NCBI RefSeq assembly: GCF_000835495.1
Contig: NW_015622542.1
Location: 3,494,485 to 3,558,484, forward strand
Reading direction: 5' to 3'
From: Cladophialophora immunda
Taxonomy: Eukaryota > Ascomycota > Eurotiomycetes > Chaetothyriales > Herpotrichiellaceae
Length of the DNA stretch: 64,000 nt
Shown here: positions 41,606 through 52,020 of the stretch, piece after piece
Layout of the letters: every line of letters begins with the position of its first letter
Numbering within the stretch: position 1 is the stretch's first letter
The notes under the pieces: generated by a model
Told to the model about the DNA's origin: nothing
Seen by the model: only the letters and a program-made list of their open reading frames with translations
Database searches by the model: none
Translations under genes and position numbers: made by a program

Positions 41606-43312
41606 TCATGAGCTCAGCAAATCTCGCACGCTCATCCCCTTGGCTCGATCTTTACTGTCGCCTCTCACCCCCGCGACCCCAGGGGCGTTCACGCTTGCTT
41701 GGGCGTCCGGCCGTCCGCCACCTCTCCAGTCGTTGGTCAACATCATCAAAGCCGCACTGGCCGTGGCCTCAGCGGTTCCCGAAGCATCGCTCATGGCACC
41801 GGGAGACTTACTGCCTCCGTCGCGTTCCCGTTGGGTCGCGGCACTGTAATGAGGTGGCAGTTGCAAGGCTGCCACTGCGGGGTGAGGTAGTGGGAGGTTT
41901 ATGGCCGCTTTTGGGGAAGGTAATGGTTGCATGTTCGGGCTCGGGTTCGACATCGACCCGGAAGAACTGCCTGAGGGATTGACGGTTGTCCATGAGGAAG
42001 CAGGCGTATTCAGCACACCACTCCCAGACTTCCCGACGCTGCTGTTGGTTTTCGTGCGTGCTAGATCGGGCGAGAAATGAATCGAGTTGAATGCCGGTGA
42101 CAGGAGTGTTGGCGTCGGTGTCGCGGAGGAGACCATTCCTCCCGAATGCACTGAGATTGAAGGGGAGGTTGTGAAGGACTGGACGCCCGCGGGCAAGAGA
42201 GGCCTTTTCCTCAAGCCACCAGTATCGTCTATTGCTCCTTGCGATTGGCTCTGAATGTGAGGAGACGGATACGCTGAAGATCCGCTCAACGACGCGACCG
42301 AGGACTTTCGTGAGTCTCGCAGTGTCCATTCGCTCCCGGCCACGGCGCTGGTTCGATGACTCCGCCCTCTTGCTGGTGGAGCCGTGGGAGCAGGCACGTC
42401 GTCGACGGTCTCATCTTGATCTTCGTCCTCGTCTTGCTCATCTTCTTCATCGTCCAAATCCTCATCGTCGCCCGCGGGATCGTCTAACTGCATCCTCGAA
42501 CTGGTGGAGGACCTCACTTTGCCTCCCAACTTCGCATTTTCCCCCTTCAACTGCGCCACGCAACCCTCCAAGTACCGTACGTATTCAATGCCCGCTTGCA
42601 GGATGGCCAGTTTGTGCATCTCCACTCCTTCACATGCGGGTATCATGTCCTTTAAGACCCCAAACTCTTCGTTCATTTTACTGCGCCTGCGACGTTCTAT
42701 GATGCTATGGGCAGTCTTGCGGGCAATTTTCCTGCCCGCGGCGCTTGTGGCAGAGGGTTGTTTCCGCTTCGAATTTGTGGCGGTGGCGTTGGTCGCTGCA
42801 CCCCCAGATGACGCCGCGGATGCTTTGTTAGAGGGAGCAGATGTCGTAGAGGTTGCGGCCGAGGTAGGAGGTACGTAGCTGGCATCACTGGCCGGAGATG
42901 AGTTATTTGTCGCCTGAGATTTGGGCTTCATCTGGATGATCTTGCGGGCTCGACTTGGAGGAGGGGGAAGAGCGTAGGAATTGGTAGCGACTCGATCGGC
43001 AGCCACAGATTCGACGGTTGGTTTGACCACTCCCGAAGAAGTTCTTTTGTGTCGCGGACTCGCAGTGAGCGGTTTGTCTTGGGGGGAGATGGGAGGAGTA
43101 CTCTGCGTGAGCGCTGTGGTGTTTGTGGCGTCTCGTGCATGCGACGATCTTCCGCTCAGGTGGTTCTGGGATTGTACCTCGCTTGACCGAATTGCGGGCG
43201 GCGGCAGGGTGAAGATCGATTCCATATCTGATGCCTGAAACGCCTTCAAGTTTTCCAGGGCTTTCAGGTCAGATGAGCCGGTTGGAGTGGGCGGCGGTTT
43301 CGGCCGTGGCAT
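41606..43312 (-). CDS. bHLH transcription factor, 568 aa, intronless
   Basis: This nuclear protein has a basic helix-loop-helix domain at residues 197-258. His202, Glu206 and Arg210 (HSIIERRRR) are the class B residues that read the CACGTG E-box. Helix 2 runs LAILQAGIEYVRYLEGCVAQ and continues as a short coiled stretch. An acidic run (280-305) and long Ser/Pro/Thr-rich regions flank it. The last residues, MSVRDLLSS, form a short hydrophobic tail that could be a co-regulator docking motif. I cannot assign it to a named regulator. Confidence 0.9.
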   Translation of the reverse strand: MPRPKPPPTPTGSSDLKALENLKAFQASDMESIFTLPPPAIRSSEVQSQNHLSGRSSHARDATNTTALTQSTPPISPQDKPLTASPRHKRTSSGVVKPTVESVAADRVATNSYALPPPPSRARKIIQMKPKSQATNNSSPASDASYVPPTSAATSTTSAPSNKASAASSGGAATNATATNSKRKQPSATSAAGRKIARKTAHSIIERRRRSKMNEEFGVLKDMIPACEGVEMHKLAILQAGIEYVRYLEGCVAQLKGENAKLGGKVRSSTSSRMQLDDPAGDDEDLDDEEDEQDEDEDQDETVDDVPAPTAPPARGRSHRTSAVAGSEWTLRDSRKSSVASLSGSSAYPSPHIQSQSQGAIDDTGGLRKRPLLPAGVQSFTTSPSISVHSGGMVSSATPTPTLLSPAFNSIHFSPDLARTKTNSSVGKSGSGVLNTPASSWTTVNPSGSSSGSMSNPSPNMQPLPSPKAAINLPLPHPAVAALQLPPHYSAATQRERDGGSKSPGAMSDASGTAEATASAALMMLTNDWRGGGRPDAQASVNAPGVAGVRGDSKDRAKGMSVRDLLSS

Positions 43313-44451
43313 AGTTGAGAGAGGAGGAGGGCGTTCGTAGGGCCTTGATCCGGAATGAATGGAATAGTCCGTCAGATCAAATCAAGCCAACGACAGTACT
43401 CAGGCCCGATATGGAACGTAGAGGAAGTGATTCAGGCTTCTCAGACGGGAGCACGCGACGGGTCGTATATCCGGGTTCTGGGAGAAGGTTCAAACGTTTC
43501 ACAGCGGAACCGAAACGGGCATGATGCTGCCAGAAGAGAAGCACGACGACAGGACACAGTCCATGATGAGCGAGCGAAGGAGGAACGAGGGGGGGTAAAG
43601 AAGGGCAACGACGAGGGCAGTAGTACATAAGAACCACACCGTCGGGGGAAGCGACTTTGGAGGACAGGGAATACCAGAAGCTGCTTGGGAGAAATAAGGA
43701 CGAGTGTTTTGCAACATGCAATTCGGAAACGTCGAGATGGACGGACGTGGGCACGTGTATCAACTACAATGAGCACACGACACCCATGGACGACCCTCGT
43801 GTGGTGGCCGTGATAGGTGATAGGAGCAGAGCAAACCAGCCTAGCCGTGCCCTCGATGACCTCGTGTGTGGTGGGCGGAACGGTCAGTGGCTGCTGAGCG
43901 ATCTCTGTGAGGGAGGGGGAAGAGCGAGAAATAATGGACCCCGGTTTGGCTTGCCCCGGGGGGTGGTCACTTGGAGATTTCGCGTGCTGAAGCTGAGAGA
44001 GGCATAAGGAGACACGCAGGGCATGCTGAGGGAGGCGTGAGAACTGAGAAAGGTGGTGAGAGCAGCTTGAGGACAAGGGGAAATACGCCGCACGTTCTAC
44101 GAGAAGTCAATGTGATTGGATCCTGGCCAGAGATTTGCGCCATTGAAGGGCCTCGTCCCCGCTTTATTCTGTCGCTGAGCTGCGAGTCCAGATACAGAGA
44201 GGCGAGCACGGGCACGATGCATGTGATTCCCGGAATCCGGATTGTGCGTGGTTCACGGTTCATTACTGCAATATCAAGGGGCACAGAGCAAATCCAGAGT
44301 ACAGTGCGTGCATGTGGCATAGATAGGTATTTTAGGGGTATCATGTTTTGGGACTTTTCGGTTACAGTCGAAGATGCAACAACTGTATCAATATACACAC
44401 GGTCATTGCTATAGCCGCCACCGGGCGTCGTCCACGGTCTTATAATGTTCT
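43313..44451. other. Intergenic, bHLH promoter and hmgA 3' region
   Basis: These 1139 bp contain purine-rich stretches (43560-43620) but no recognisable gene. Confidence 0.4.
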
Positions 44452-45980
44452 TCATGTCGTGGCCTTCTTGGCCCCGTTGCTAACGCCGTGCGACGATTCC
44501 GGTCGCTTGAAATGCACCTTCAATGGCTCCCAAGAATGCGCGTTGTATGTCTAAAGCAAATGTCAGCTGTGGCTCTGGTGGTGCAGACTGTGCCATCGGG
44601 ACAAAACTCACCTCTTGCACTTTCTGGCAGGTCTTCAGTCCCCACTCGGTGACACCAACCATCAAGCAGCTCTCAAACATGAACGCCATGCTGCCTTCGC
44701 CCACTTTTTGCGGCGGCAAATCCATCGTCGACGCCTTTTCAAACGTCTGCATGTCTGGTCCATGCCCGCTCATCGTGTTATGTAAACTCGCTCCCGCTGG
44801 CTGGAACCCACCCTTGCCGGCCCCCTTGGCATCGTAGTTCCCCATGATCAACCCCATGAACTCGGACATGGTGTTGCGATGGTACCATGGAGGCCGGAAG
44901 GTGTTTTCGGCCACCAGCCATCGAGGGGGAAAGATGACAAAGTCCAACACGGCCGTTCCCGCTCCATGAGGATGTGATGGTGCAGACAGGACGGTGAAGA
45001 TGGAAGGGTCCGGATGATCGTACGAGATACTGCCCACAGGGTTGAAGCGGCCCAAGTCGTACTTGTATGGATAGTAAGTTCCGTGCCAGCCAACAATGTC
45101 GAATGGGGTGTGCGACTGTTTGGCCGAGAACAGGTTCCCACCAAATTTGCCGTACAGCGTCCATTCGGTGTTCTCGTAGTCTTCGATGAAGTCGGCCACT
45201 GGCGTCTGGAAGTCGCGTGCATTGGCCAGCCCATTGGAACCAATGGGGCCCAACTCGGGCAATTTGAAGTGGCCTTGGTACAATTCACAGATGTACCCTC
45301 GCGCGGGTTCGTTGTTATGCAGTGTAACGTGGTATCGAATTCCCCGCGGAATGACGCAGATTTCGTTCGGCCGCACCAGCATCTTGCCAAATTCGGTTCG
45401 GATGTCAAGCACCCCATGTTGTGGAACAATCAAGAAATCGCCGTCGGCGCTGTAGAATGCCGTCTTCTCCGGCATGCTGCGGCCGCAGGCGTAGATGTAG
45501 ATGCCCAGGCCTTGTTTCATGGTGGGATCTCCTGCGCCAGCCACTAGGTGCAGAGAGTGGATCCATGACACTTCTTTGTCGAAGTCGAAGGGGTCCCATC
45601 TCAGTTGGTTCGGAATCGCGTTGAAATGTGTGCCGAAACTGGGAGTAGGAGAGATCAGGGACTGCGAGGAGGAGGAAGGGACCGGCTGGAAATTCTGATG
45701 GCTAGCAGAAGGGAGGATTCGGTAGAGCCATGTCTGCTGGTTCTCGTCTCGTGGCGCAGTGAAAGCCGTGCCTGACAACTTCTCGTTATACAGGCCGTAC
45801 GGGCATTTTTGAGGAGAGTTCGCCGCTAGTGGCAGCGTGCCTTGTATTGCTTCACTCCTGCAAAGCACGGTGTCAGTCAGAGGTAGACAGAAATGACCGC
45901 TAAGATCCATACTCTTTGTACCCCCCGAACCCATTCAGATATTCGTACGTGTCGGTCACAGCGAATTGGGTTACAGGCAT
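44452..45980 (-). CDS. hmgA: Homogentisate 1,2-dioxygenase, 470 aa, 3 exons
   Basis: It opens the aromatic ring of homogentisate to maleylacetoacetate in tyrosine/phenylalanine/phenylacetate breakdown. I read exons 45980-45913, 45857-44612 and 44550-44452. The N-terminus [20 protein letters not shown] fits the family after joining exons 1 and 2. The iron ligands are visible: His and Glu in [12 protein letters not shown] and the second His in MSGHGPD. The last exon gives [16 protein letters not shown], matching the family C-terminus. An in-frame stop just upstream fixes the ATG at 45980. Its leader seems to contain an intron (46148-46023) and an out-of-frame ORF overlapping the start. Confidence 0.95.
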
Positions 45981-46236
45981 CGTCGATGGCTTGTTCGTCG
46001 GTAAAGGTATTCACGTTGCGAACTGGAGGATGAGAAGACCTCAATGTTAGCGACAATTCTCACTCTTGTGTCCAGGCTGGAGACGGTGGAGGGAATAATA
46101 AGAGCGAGGCTGACGGGGAGAGCTGAGACGAGCACGGAATGGACTTACTGGTGAGGGGCGTCTTGTACTTGATGTTGATGTCCTTGTTTTCTCGATGCCT
46201 TTCGATGGCCTCTTGCAAACGTTTAAGTCCCTGCAT
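45852..46236 (-). other. Spliced leader ORF overlapping the hmgA start
   Basis: A frame starts at the ATG at 46236, reads MQGLKRLQEAIERHRENKD and INIKYKTPLT, crosses an intron 46148-46023 (GTAAGT, GCTAAC branch, CCAG) and continues as [19 protein letters not shown] through the hmgA ATG in another frame. It stops just after the first hmgA intron (67 codons). Codons in the first exon are GC3-rich like true coding DNA. It may be a regulatory uORF or the tail of an unresolved gene. Confidence 0.35.
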
Positions 46237-48051
46237 GAAGGGCAGTATTGTTGTATGATGACCTGTGAGAGGGATTGGTAGGCTGGTCAGAGAGGAGAGT
46301 GCGGAATCGTCTGTGAAGAAGTGAGGGACTGATTCCGTGGGGAGGGATATGAATGAAATGCAAACGGCCCAAAAGTAGTCTCTCAGCCTGAGGATGGGAT
46401 GCGAAGCGCAGAAGTGGATACAACCCCAAAACAATAGTGCAGGTGCGCTAAGACCCAGTTTCGCCAACATGCGAGGGATGCGAATGGGGGGGGGGGGCAA
46501 AGAGACCAAGATGAACAGGGGGTAGACGTTCGCGAAAATGACATGGCGGTCTCCGACAGACCGCGAAGCCGGGCAGGGAGCTCAGATGCGAGGGCGAGGA
46601 GGGTGTACATGTTGTGCTTGTCTGGTTGGACGGGCATCCCCGCAGGGCAGCACACCAGGACCTCCCAGCTCTCCAAGTCACCATATCCATAATGCGCACA
46701 AACTGGTCAAACACGAGCACGGGCGAGAAATTTCGCTGCAAGAATCCAAGATTAGGTTAGAGGCAGCTCAGCACAAAGGCACGGACACAGTGGGATGGCA
46801 TTCCGAGATAGGAATCGGACCTGGCAGGGCGGCTGTGAATGGATGAGATCAAGCCACTGGGGCCCCCTAGTGCCATGGATGGCGGAATGAGGCGTAGGTT
46901 TGCCTTGGAGCTTGGGCCCGGGCTTGAGGGGCCCTGGACAGTGCGGGATGCCTGCGTTGCAGCCAGTTCTCTGAGTTCAGCAGCCAGTTTTAGGCGCAAC
47001 TGGGCGGCCCTAGTGGCTGTTGTGGGCAGTGGGGCGATCGGCAGGGCGAATTGAGACGCCCAGACAGAATCCCGATGCCAGGCCAATGTCCCAATCTCCT
47101 GCCTCCTGTGCCGACTTTCCCGCTAAACAGCCCACCCACTGGTTAGGTTTTTGTGCTCAATGACGCTTTGGTCAAATGCATGCGGCATGCACCCCTCACC
47201 ACCCAGCGATGCAGTTTCTAACCGAGGGGTGTGAGAGTGAGAGAGGGAACGAAGTTTGGGGGTGTGGTCTTGTGTGAGCTGATGTCTTCTGATCAGTGCA
47301 GGAGAAGGAAAGGAGGATGGCAGGAACACATTGCCAGGTGCTGAAATTGGTTCGCCTGAGACGTTGTTGCTGTTTCTGTGCTGGCTGCGCAAAGCGTGCG
47401 CTCTCGTTTCAGGACCAAAATAATGACACCGGTTGTAAGACGCTGATGCTCCTGCGGCGTGGCTGGCTGCTGGCCGCTGTCGGTGGTTATTCTGGGCGCC
47501 CGGGGACAAACGTATGGGCGAACCGGGCGCATCGGTCAATGGGGCGACAATCTGCCTGAAGATCGGCGGTGGGAGCGCCTGTGCCATGGCTTTCTTTGGC
47601 TCCTGAGGGGGAGCGCAGGCTGCCCGTGCTGCCCGATTCCAGCAATGTTTGAGTTTCCAAGGGGTCGAGGGGCCCCTGTCAGAGCCCGTTGCAACCCCAT
47701 GACGGCTAACCACCATTCCGAGCACTTGCTTCTCCAAGTCCTCCCAAGACAACTCCCCTGCCACACTTGCAACAAGCTGCCGTATGACGCCAGTTGATCG
47801 TCGCTCTTTGGATCGTCGTCGTCATTGTACTTTGTTGTGTTCTCGAGTGTTCACGGCCGATCCAGAGCACGTTGTCGGCACGGACGGGCCACCGACGATC
47901 TCCAGCATGGGAAAATAGCCTGAAATCACGACCTCCCCTCCCAAGAGTCTCGGTTCCTCAACAGACTGCCCGATGGCTCGTATCCCGCGGAAAGTGTCGA
48001 ATTCTCTAGAAGGACTCGGCAATGAATGATTCACGAGGTGGCGAAACCCAA
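46237..48051. other. Unresolved region with a G12 run
   Basis: It contains a run of 12 G at 46486-46497. A minus-strand stretch near 46737-46690 reads RNFSPVLVFDQFVRIMDM after a good acceptor, and other open frames up to 213 codons occur. I could not build a consistent gene. Confidence 0.3.
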
Positions 48052-48619
48052 TCACAGGCATCGAGCTGCTCTCTCGGCGAAAAGCTGGTCCTGGATGCCC
48101 CTCGAGGGCAGGGAGGCAAGTTTCGCCGGCTCGGGCGGCTGCTCGTACAACCTGTAGATGTTTCGTCCTCAGAAAATCCCCATCCCAATGTCCGCGTCGC
48201 AAACGTTCAGGCTCAGCGGAATGACGCCGAGGGCATTGAACAAATCTCCAGAGCAGAGCTACGGCCAATCACCAGGTTTGCCGTGAGGGGCCTTGATGTC
48301 AGCGGTATCGGAGTTGCAACCGCACGGTGGCACAAATCGACTATACCGCGCATTTTGCCCGTATCAAATCTGCATAGCGGGGACCTCCCAGGCTGGAAAG
48401 ACTTGACGCATAGTTGCACAAGTCACAAATATGCTGACGCTTGGGCACAGAAAACATGATTGGCGAGCTTTGAACAAGAGCGAAATGAGCTAGCTTACCC
48501 TGCGCGGTTTCCAACCTGTTCCTCTTCCACTGCTCCAAGAAATCCAGCGCCACCTGGATCATCTCGTTGCGTTGCCACCATGGGATATGTTGCGTGGCAT
48601 ATAGACGTGGTCTCGACAT
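48052..48619 (-). CDS. Small hypothetical protein, about 78 aa, 2 exons (tentative)
   Basis: Exon 48619-48499 reads MSRPRLYATQHIPWWQRNEM and IQVALDFLEQWKRNRLETAQ, ending at a GTAAGC donor. Exon 48167-48052 continues in phase as GRNIYRLYEQPPEPAKLASL and PSRGIQDQLFAERAARCL before a stop. Third codon positions are GC-rich in both. The 331-nt intron is long for this genome and its acceptor (CTGAG) is weak, so another exon may lie inside it. The upstream frame also looks partly coding. I recognise no family. It lies between hmgA and the CYP504 gene, on the same strand as both. Confidence 0.38.
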
Positions 48620-49597
48620 AATGCCCGTGTGATTGGAGGGCTTGGAATATTCGGAGCCTTGCTCTGTCTGGTACAAACAAGAGACCCTGCTCCTGACGAC
48701 TTGTGTCCGCCGGCGCCGAAAGGGTGAATGAGACGTAATACTCGGTCTTGAACGCGTCGTTGTGCCGGACTGGCTCGGATCAGGGACCTGGGATTCCGAG
48801 GAGGTGATGGAGCTTTTGTCAAAATCTACCTCTGCGTCCGCCGAATGGGAGAGAGGAAGCAGGGTATCGGCTTATGCTTCGAGGTGAGGGCTATGATGAG
48901 ATATCGAGTTTCACCAAATGAAAGAGAGAGCATTCACAGCTGAATCAGTCCACTTGATGTTGGAGTTTTCCGCGCATGTCTGTGAAGATACGCAATAACT
49001 ATTTGTAGGGCAGCCTTCAAGATCATTCATTAGATCCCTCCAAACCAAAAAAGTCCTCGAGAGAATTCAAGCTTCGTTCCCAAGTTGGGTTCCACGAGAC
49101 GAGGACTTTCCTTTCGCAAGCATAATTTTGTTGGGCGCATTGTGCCGCCTACCGAGTAACTGACAACTCAAAACTTGACGCAGCCTCGATGCAAGAAACT
49201 TTGCAGCGGCTCTCAGAACTATCCCGGCCAAGAACTCCCCCCTGGGGGTGAATGCATAATCCTGCAGCACGGAAATAACAAAGAAAAGAGTTTTCCCTTC
49301 AAGTGGTGAGACCAGAGGCGGAGGCGAGGCAAGGCTCAGACGGCCAGACCTAACGAACCGGCCCTTTCCCTCAGGACAGCACCCAAGAACTCGTGCACAT
49401 CTCGGTTGGAAAACCATTCATCAAAATGCTCAAAAAGACTCTTCGGGACCTGGTTCTCGAATCAACGGACCTCCCAAGCCGGGAAGCCTTACAAATCCCA
49501 GCCGCAATGCCACATAGCAAGCTCCGCTCTGCTTCAAAACTGGATTCAAATTTCCCTTCTTGGGAAGTTTCATGACTTTTTTCCTCTCTCTCTCTCT
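48620..49597. other. Intergenic / unresolved
   Basis: The part at 48620-48800 (minus strand) has a coding-like frame (AFKTEYYVSFTLSAPADTS) that may belong to the small gene downstream. The rest holds no gene. A CT repeat at about 49583-49599 runs into the stop codon of the P450 gene. Confidence 0.35.
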
Positions 49598-51250
49598 CTA
49601 GAGATCCTTGGTCCGCTCGTCACTCGCACGGATCCATCGCTCCAAGGCCTCCTTGTTCCGGACCCGGAAACCCACCTTGAAAGGCTTGGGCTCCGTGGTG
49701 AGGGCGGTCGGGATGCTGTTGCACTCGATGGCGTCGAGGATGGGCCAGTCCTTGGGGTCGCGGGCGGGCACAAACTCAAAGGCCACAATCATGCGCAGGA
49801 AAGCTGTGTAGATCTCGCGGTTCGCCAGGTGCGAGCCCACGCACATCCTGCTGCCCGCGCCGTAGCCGTAGTGCGGGGTCCCGCTGCCCTCCTGGTCGTT
49901 GATGTAGCGCTCCGGGATGAACTTGGTGGGCTCCTTGAAGTGTGTGTCGTCGTAGTCGGCCGCCCACGCGTTCATGTAGAAGACGCTGCCGGCGGGGACG
50001 GTCACGTCCTTGTACTTGATGTCCTTGATGCTGGTCCTCGGCAGGCAGATGGGGATGACGGTGAAGTAACGGAGGATTTCCTTGGTCAGGGCCGTGATGT
50101 ACGGGACCTTTTCTTCAAGAAGGCATTTCTCCCACGCCTCGCCGTCCTTCGGATACACCTTCATAATCTCTTCATAAGCCTTTTTCTGGATGTGCTGACC
50201 CTCGGGAGATGCGAGGTATCCAAGACCCATGATCATGTTGCCGGGCACGGTGTCAATGCCGGCCGAGACCATGGTCAAGCAGATGGACTTGAGTTCGGCT
50301 TCGTTCAGCGTTTCTTCCGGATCCTTGATGATATTGCCAGTAATGCACGGTCTGTCGGTCCCATTCGCAATGCGCTCCTTGAGCATGTTCAAGAAGGTGG
50401 TGAGATACTTGTCTCGGCGTTCTCGGTATTCTGCGGCTGATTTGTTCTGGCGAGAGATGAACGGCAGTCGCAGCAGAGGAATATAGTCTTGCCAGTTGTT
50501 GGATGTGCTACGGAAGTTCGACACCACTCGTTCGACGTGCACAACTTTGGCAGATATCGTCAGCTTGCGATCCATGCCTAGAATTCCTTCCAAAAAAAAA
50601 CCAAAAAAAAAAAGGTACTCACCTTCCCTGAGCAGTTCTTGATCGATTCCTCCGTCGATCCGGATACCATAGTTCAACGTCAAGCTAGTGTTGAGTGCAA
50701 ACCGATGGAAGTACTTTCTCGGATCCAAGTCTAGCGTGCCGTTCATCGAATCCTTGTACATATCCTTGATGGCGACACAACTCTCCAAGTCGATGAAAGG
50801 CATATAGCTCTGCACCGCAGGCTTGTTCAATGCCGTGGCCGCCACCTTGCGGCGTCTCTTGCAGGACTCATCCCAGGGCGAAGTGCCAATCGTAAATCCC
50901 TGGCTGCTCGAGACGACGCTGTGGAAGGTGTACAGCGTGGGCCTGGAGATCAGAGACGATTGGTTGGTGATCCAAAAGTGCTTGACCGAGTCGAATGTGT
51001 TGGCGAAGATGATGCGGCGGTTGCCCAAGCGGGTCTGGAAGACGGGCCAGCCATATTCCTTTGCCCATCGAGCGGTGACACGCGCGTGGTCCTGGCCCAG
51101 TTGCAGCAGATTTCCAAACAGTGGCACACCTGGGATTTCCGGGAGGCCTTTGATCTTGGGCTGGTCGGTCGAGTTGAGGTAGCGGATCAGGAAGTAGCCC
51201 AGGGCGAGGAAGACGAAGGAGAGCGTTGTGGGTGACAGTGCCACGATCAT
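49598..51250 (-). CDS. phacA: Cytochrome P450, CYP504-type phenylacetate 2-hydroxylase, 524 aa, 2 exons
   Basis: This ER-anchored monooxygenase would hydroxylate phenylacetate at C2, leading to homogentisate. I read exons 51250-50623 and 50544-49598. An N-terminal anchor (about residues 3-25) precedes a Pro-rich hinge. SSLISRPTLYTFHSVVSSSQ, the I-helix AGIDTVPGN, the ExxR in KEILRY and the haem loop YGAGSRMCVG are all present. The overall sequence is the CYP504 type as I remember it. The intron 50622-50545 is 78 nt, a multiple of three without a stop; splicing it restores LLREVVHVERVVSNFRS. A CYP504B (3-hydroxyphenylacetate 6-hydroxylase) role is the main alternative. Its neighbours hmgA and fahA support the pathway. 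Confidence 0.9.
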   Translation of the reverse strand: MIVALSPTTLSFVFLALGYFLIRYLNSTDQPKIKGLPEIPGVPLFGNLLQLGQDHARVTARWAKEYGWPVFQTRLGNRRIIFANTFDSVKHFWITNQSSLISRPTLYTFHSVVSSSQGFTIGTSPWDESCKRRRKVAATALNKPAVQSYMPFIDLESCVAIKDMYKDSMNGTLDLDPRKYFHRFALNTSLTLNYGIRIDGGIDQELLREGEYLFFFGFFLEGILGMDRKLTISAKVVHVERVVSNFRSTSNNWQDYIPLLRLPFISRQNKSAAEYRERRDKYLTTFLNMLKERIANGTDRPCITGNIIKDPEETLNEAELKSICLTMVSAGIDTVPGNMIMGLGYLASPEGQHIQKKAYEEIMKVYPKDGEAWEKCLLEEKVPYITALTKEILRYFTVIPICLPRTSIKDIKYKDVTVPAGSVFYMNAWAADYDDTHFKEPTKFIPERYINDQEGSGTPHYGYGAGSRMCVGSHLANREIYTAFLRMIVAFEFVPARDPKDWPILDAIECNSIPTALTTEPKPFKVGFRVRNKEALERWIRASDERTKDL

Positions 51251-52020
51251 CTTGGTGGTCGCTTTCAGGAGTTGTCTCGTGGGAGAACAGAAATGGCTCA
51301 GAGTCCTCGATATAGTCCGCACAGGCAGGGAAGGTCGTCGCTCTTTGGATGCAGACAAGAAGGATATCGAATCCGGCGCTAGTATACACACCCCAGGAGG
51401 AGAGCGGTAGACGCTGCTGATAGAGCTGAGAGTTGAAGAATGGAGATGGATTTCTCGAAGATGTAGAGGACGGTCTTTCTCAATTATATCCTTCTGGCAC
51501 ACCGCCAACAGTGGTTGTTCTTGGATGAGACGCGCTGGAGGAATCTCGGACAGAAATCTCCTTCTGTTCAGCGCTTACCTGCGGTAGAGGCCATCTGCGC
51601 AGCTGTCTCACGAAGGGGTCTACAGTGGGAGGGGTCATCCGCACTCAGCAGCAAAGGTGGAGAAGACGACGGCCTCACAAAGGCATCCACGAGCGGAACG
51701 AAGCCGCATCATCGTCATTGTATCGACCGTGTCCAAGTGGCCAATAGTGCGGGAGGCATGGGGGAAGAGGAGATGTGGAATACGGGAAGAATCCGGGGAA
51801 TGGGCCTTTGAGACGAGGGCTAATACTTAATCTGTGTATACTGATTGGATATTACGTTTTTGATGCTCGGTCCAGATGGAGTAAGTCCTCTACGAGCCGG
51901 AGAGCGGAATTGCGTGGTTACAAGGTCCTTTGATTTTTCCTCCTCTCCTCCCCTAATCTGCGTCTAACTGTAGTGCTACTATTCTGCCTTCTGAACTACC
52001 AGATGCCACGGCTATGCGGC
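51251..52020. promoter_or_regulatory. CYP504 promoter region
   Basis: These 770 bp hold the promoter of the P450 gene and the 3' region of fumarylacetoacetase. The P450 frame stays open upstream to 51508 but the extra residues do not resemble the family. Confidence 0.4.

Noticed and set aside
47123..47764. A 213-codon minus-strand frame between hmgA and the P450
   Set aside because: Composition is Pro/Ser/His/Arg-rich, no splice logic connects it to neighbours and no motif is visible.
49406..50440. A 344-codon plus-strand frame over the P450 gene
   Set aside because: It is antisense to the haem-binding half of a clear P450 and has no motifs of its own.
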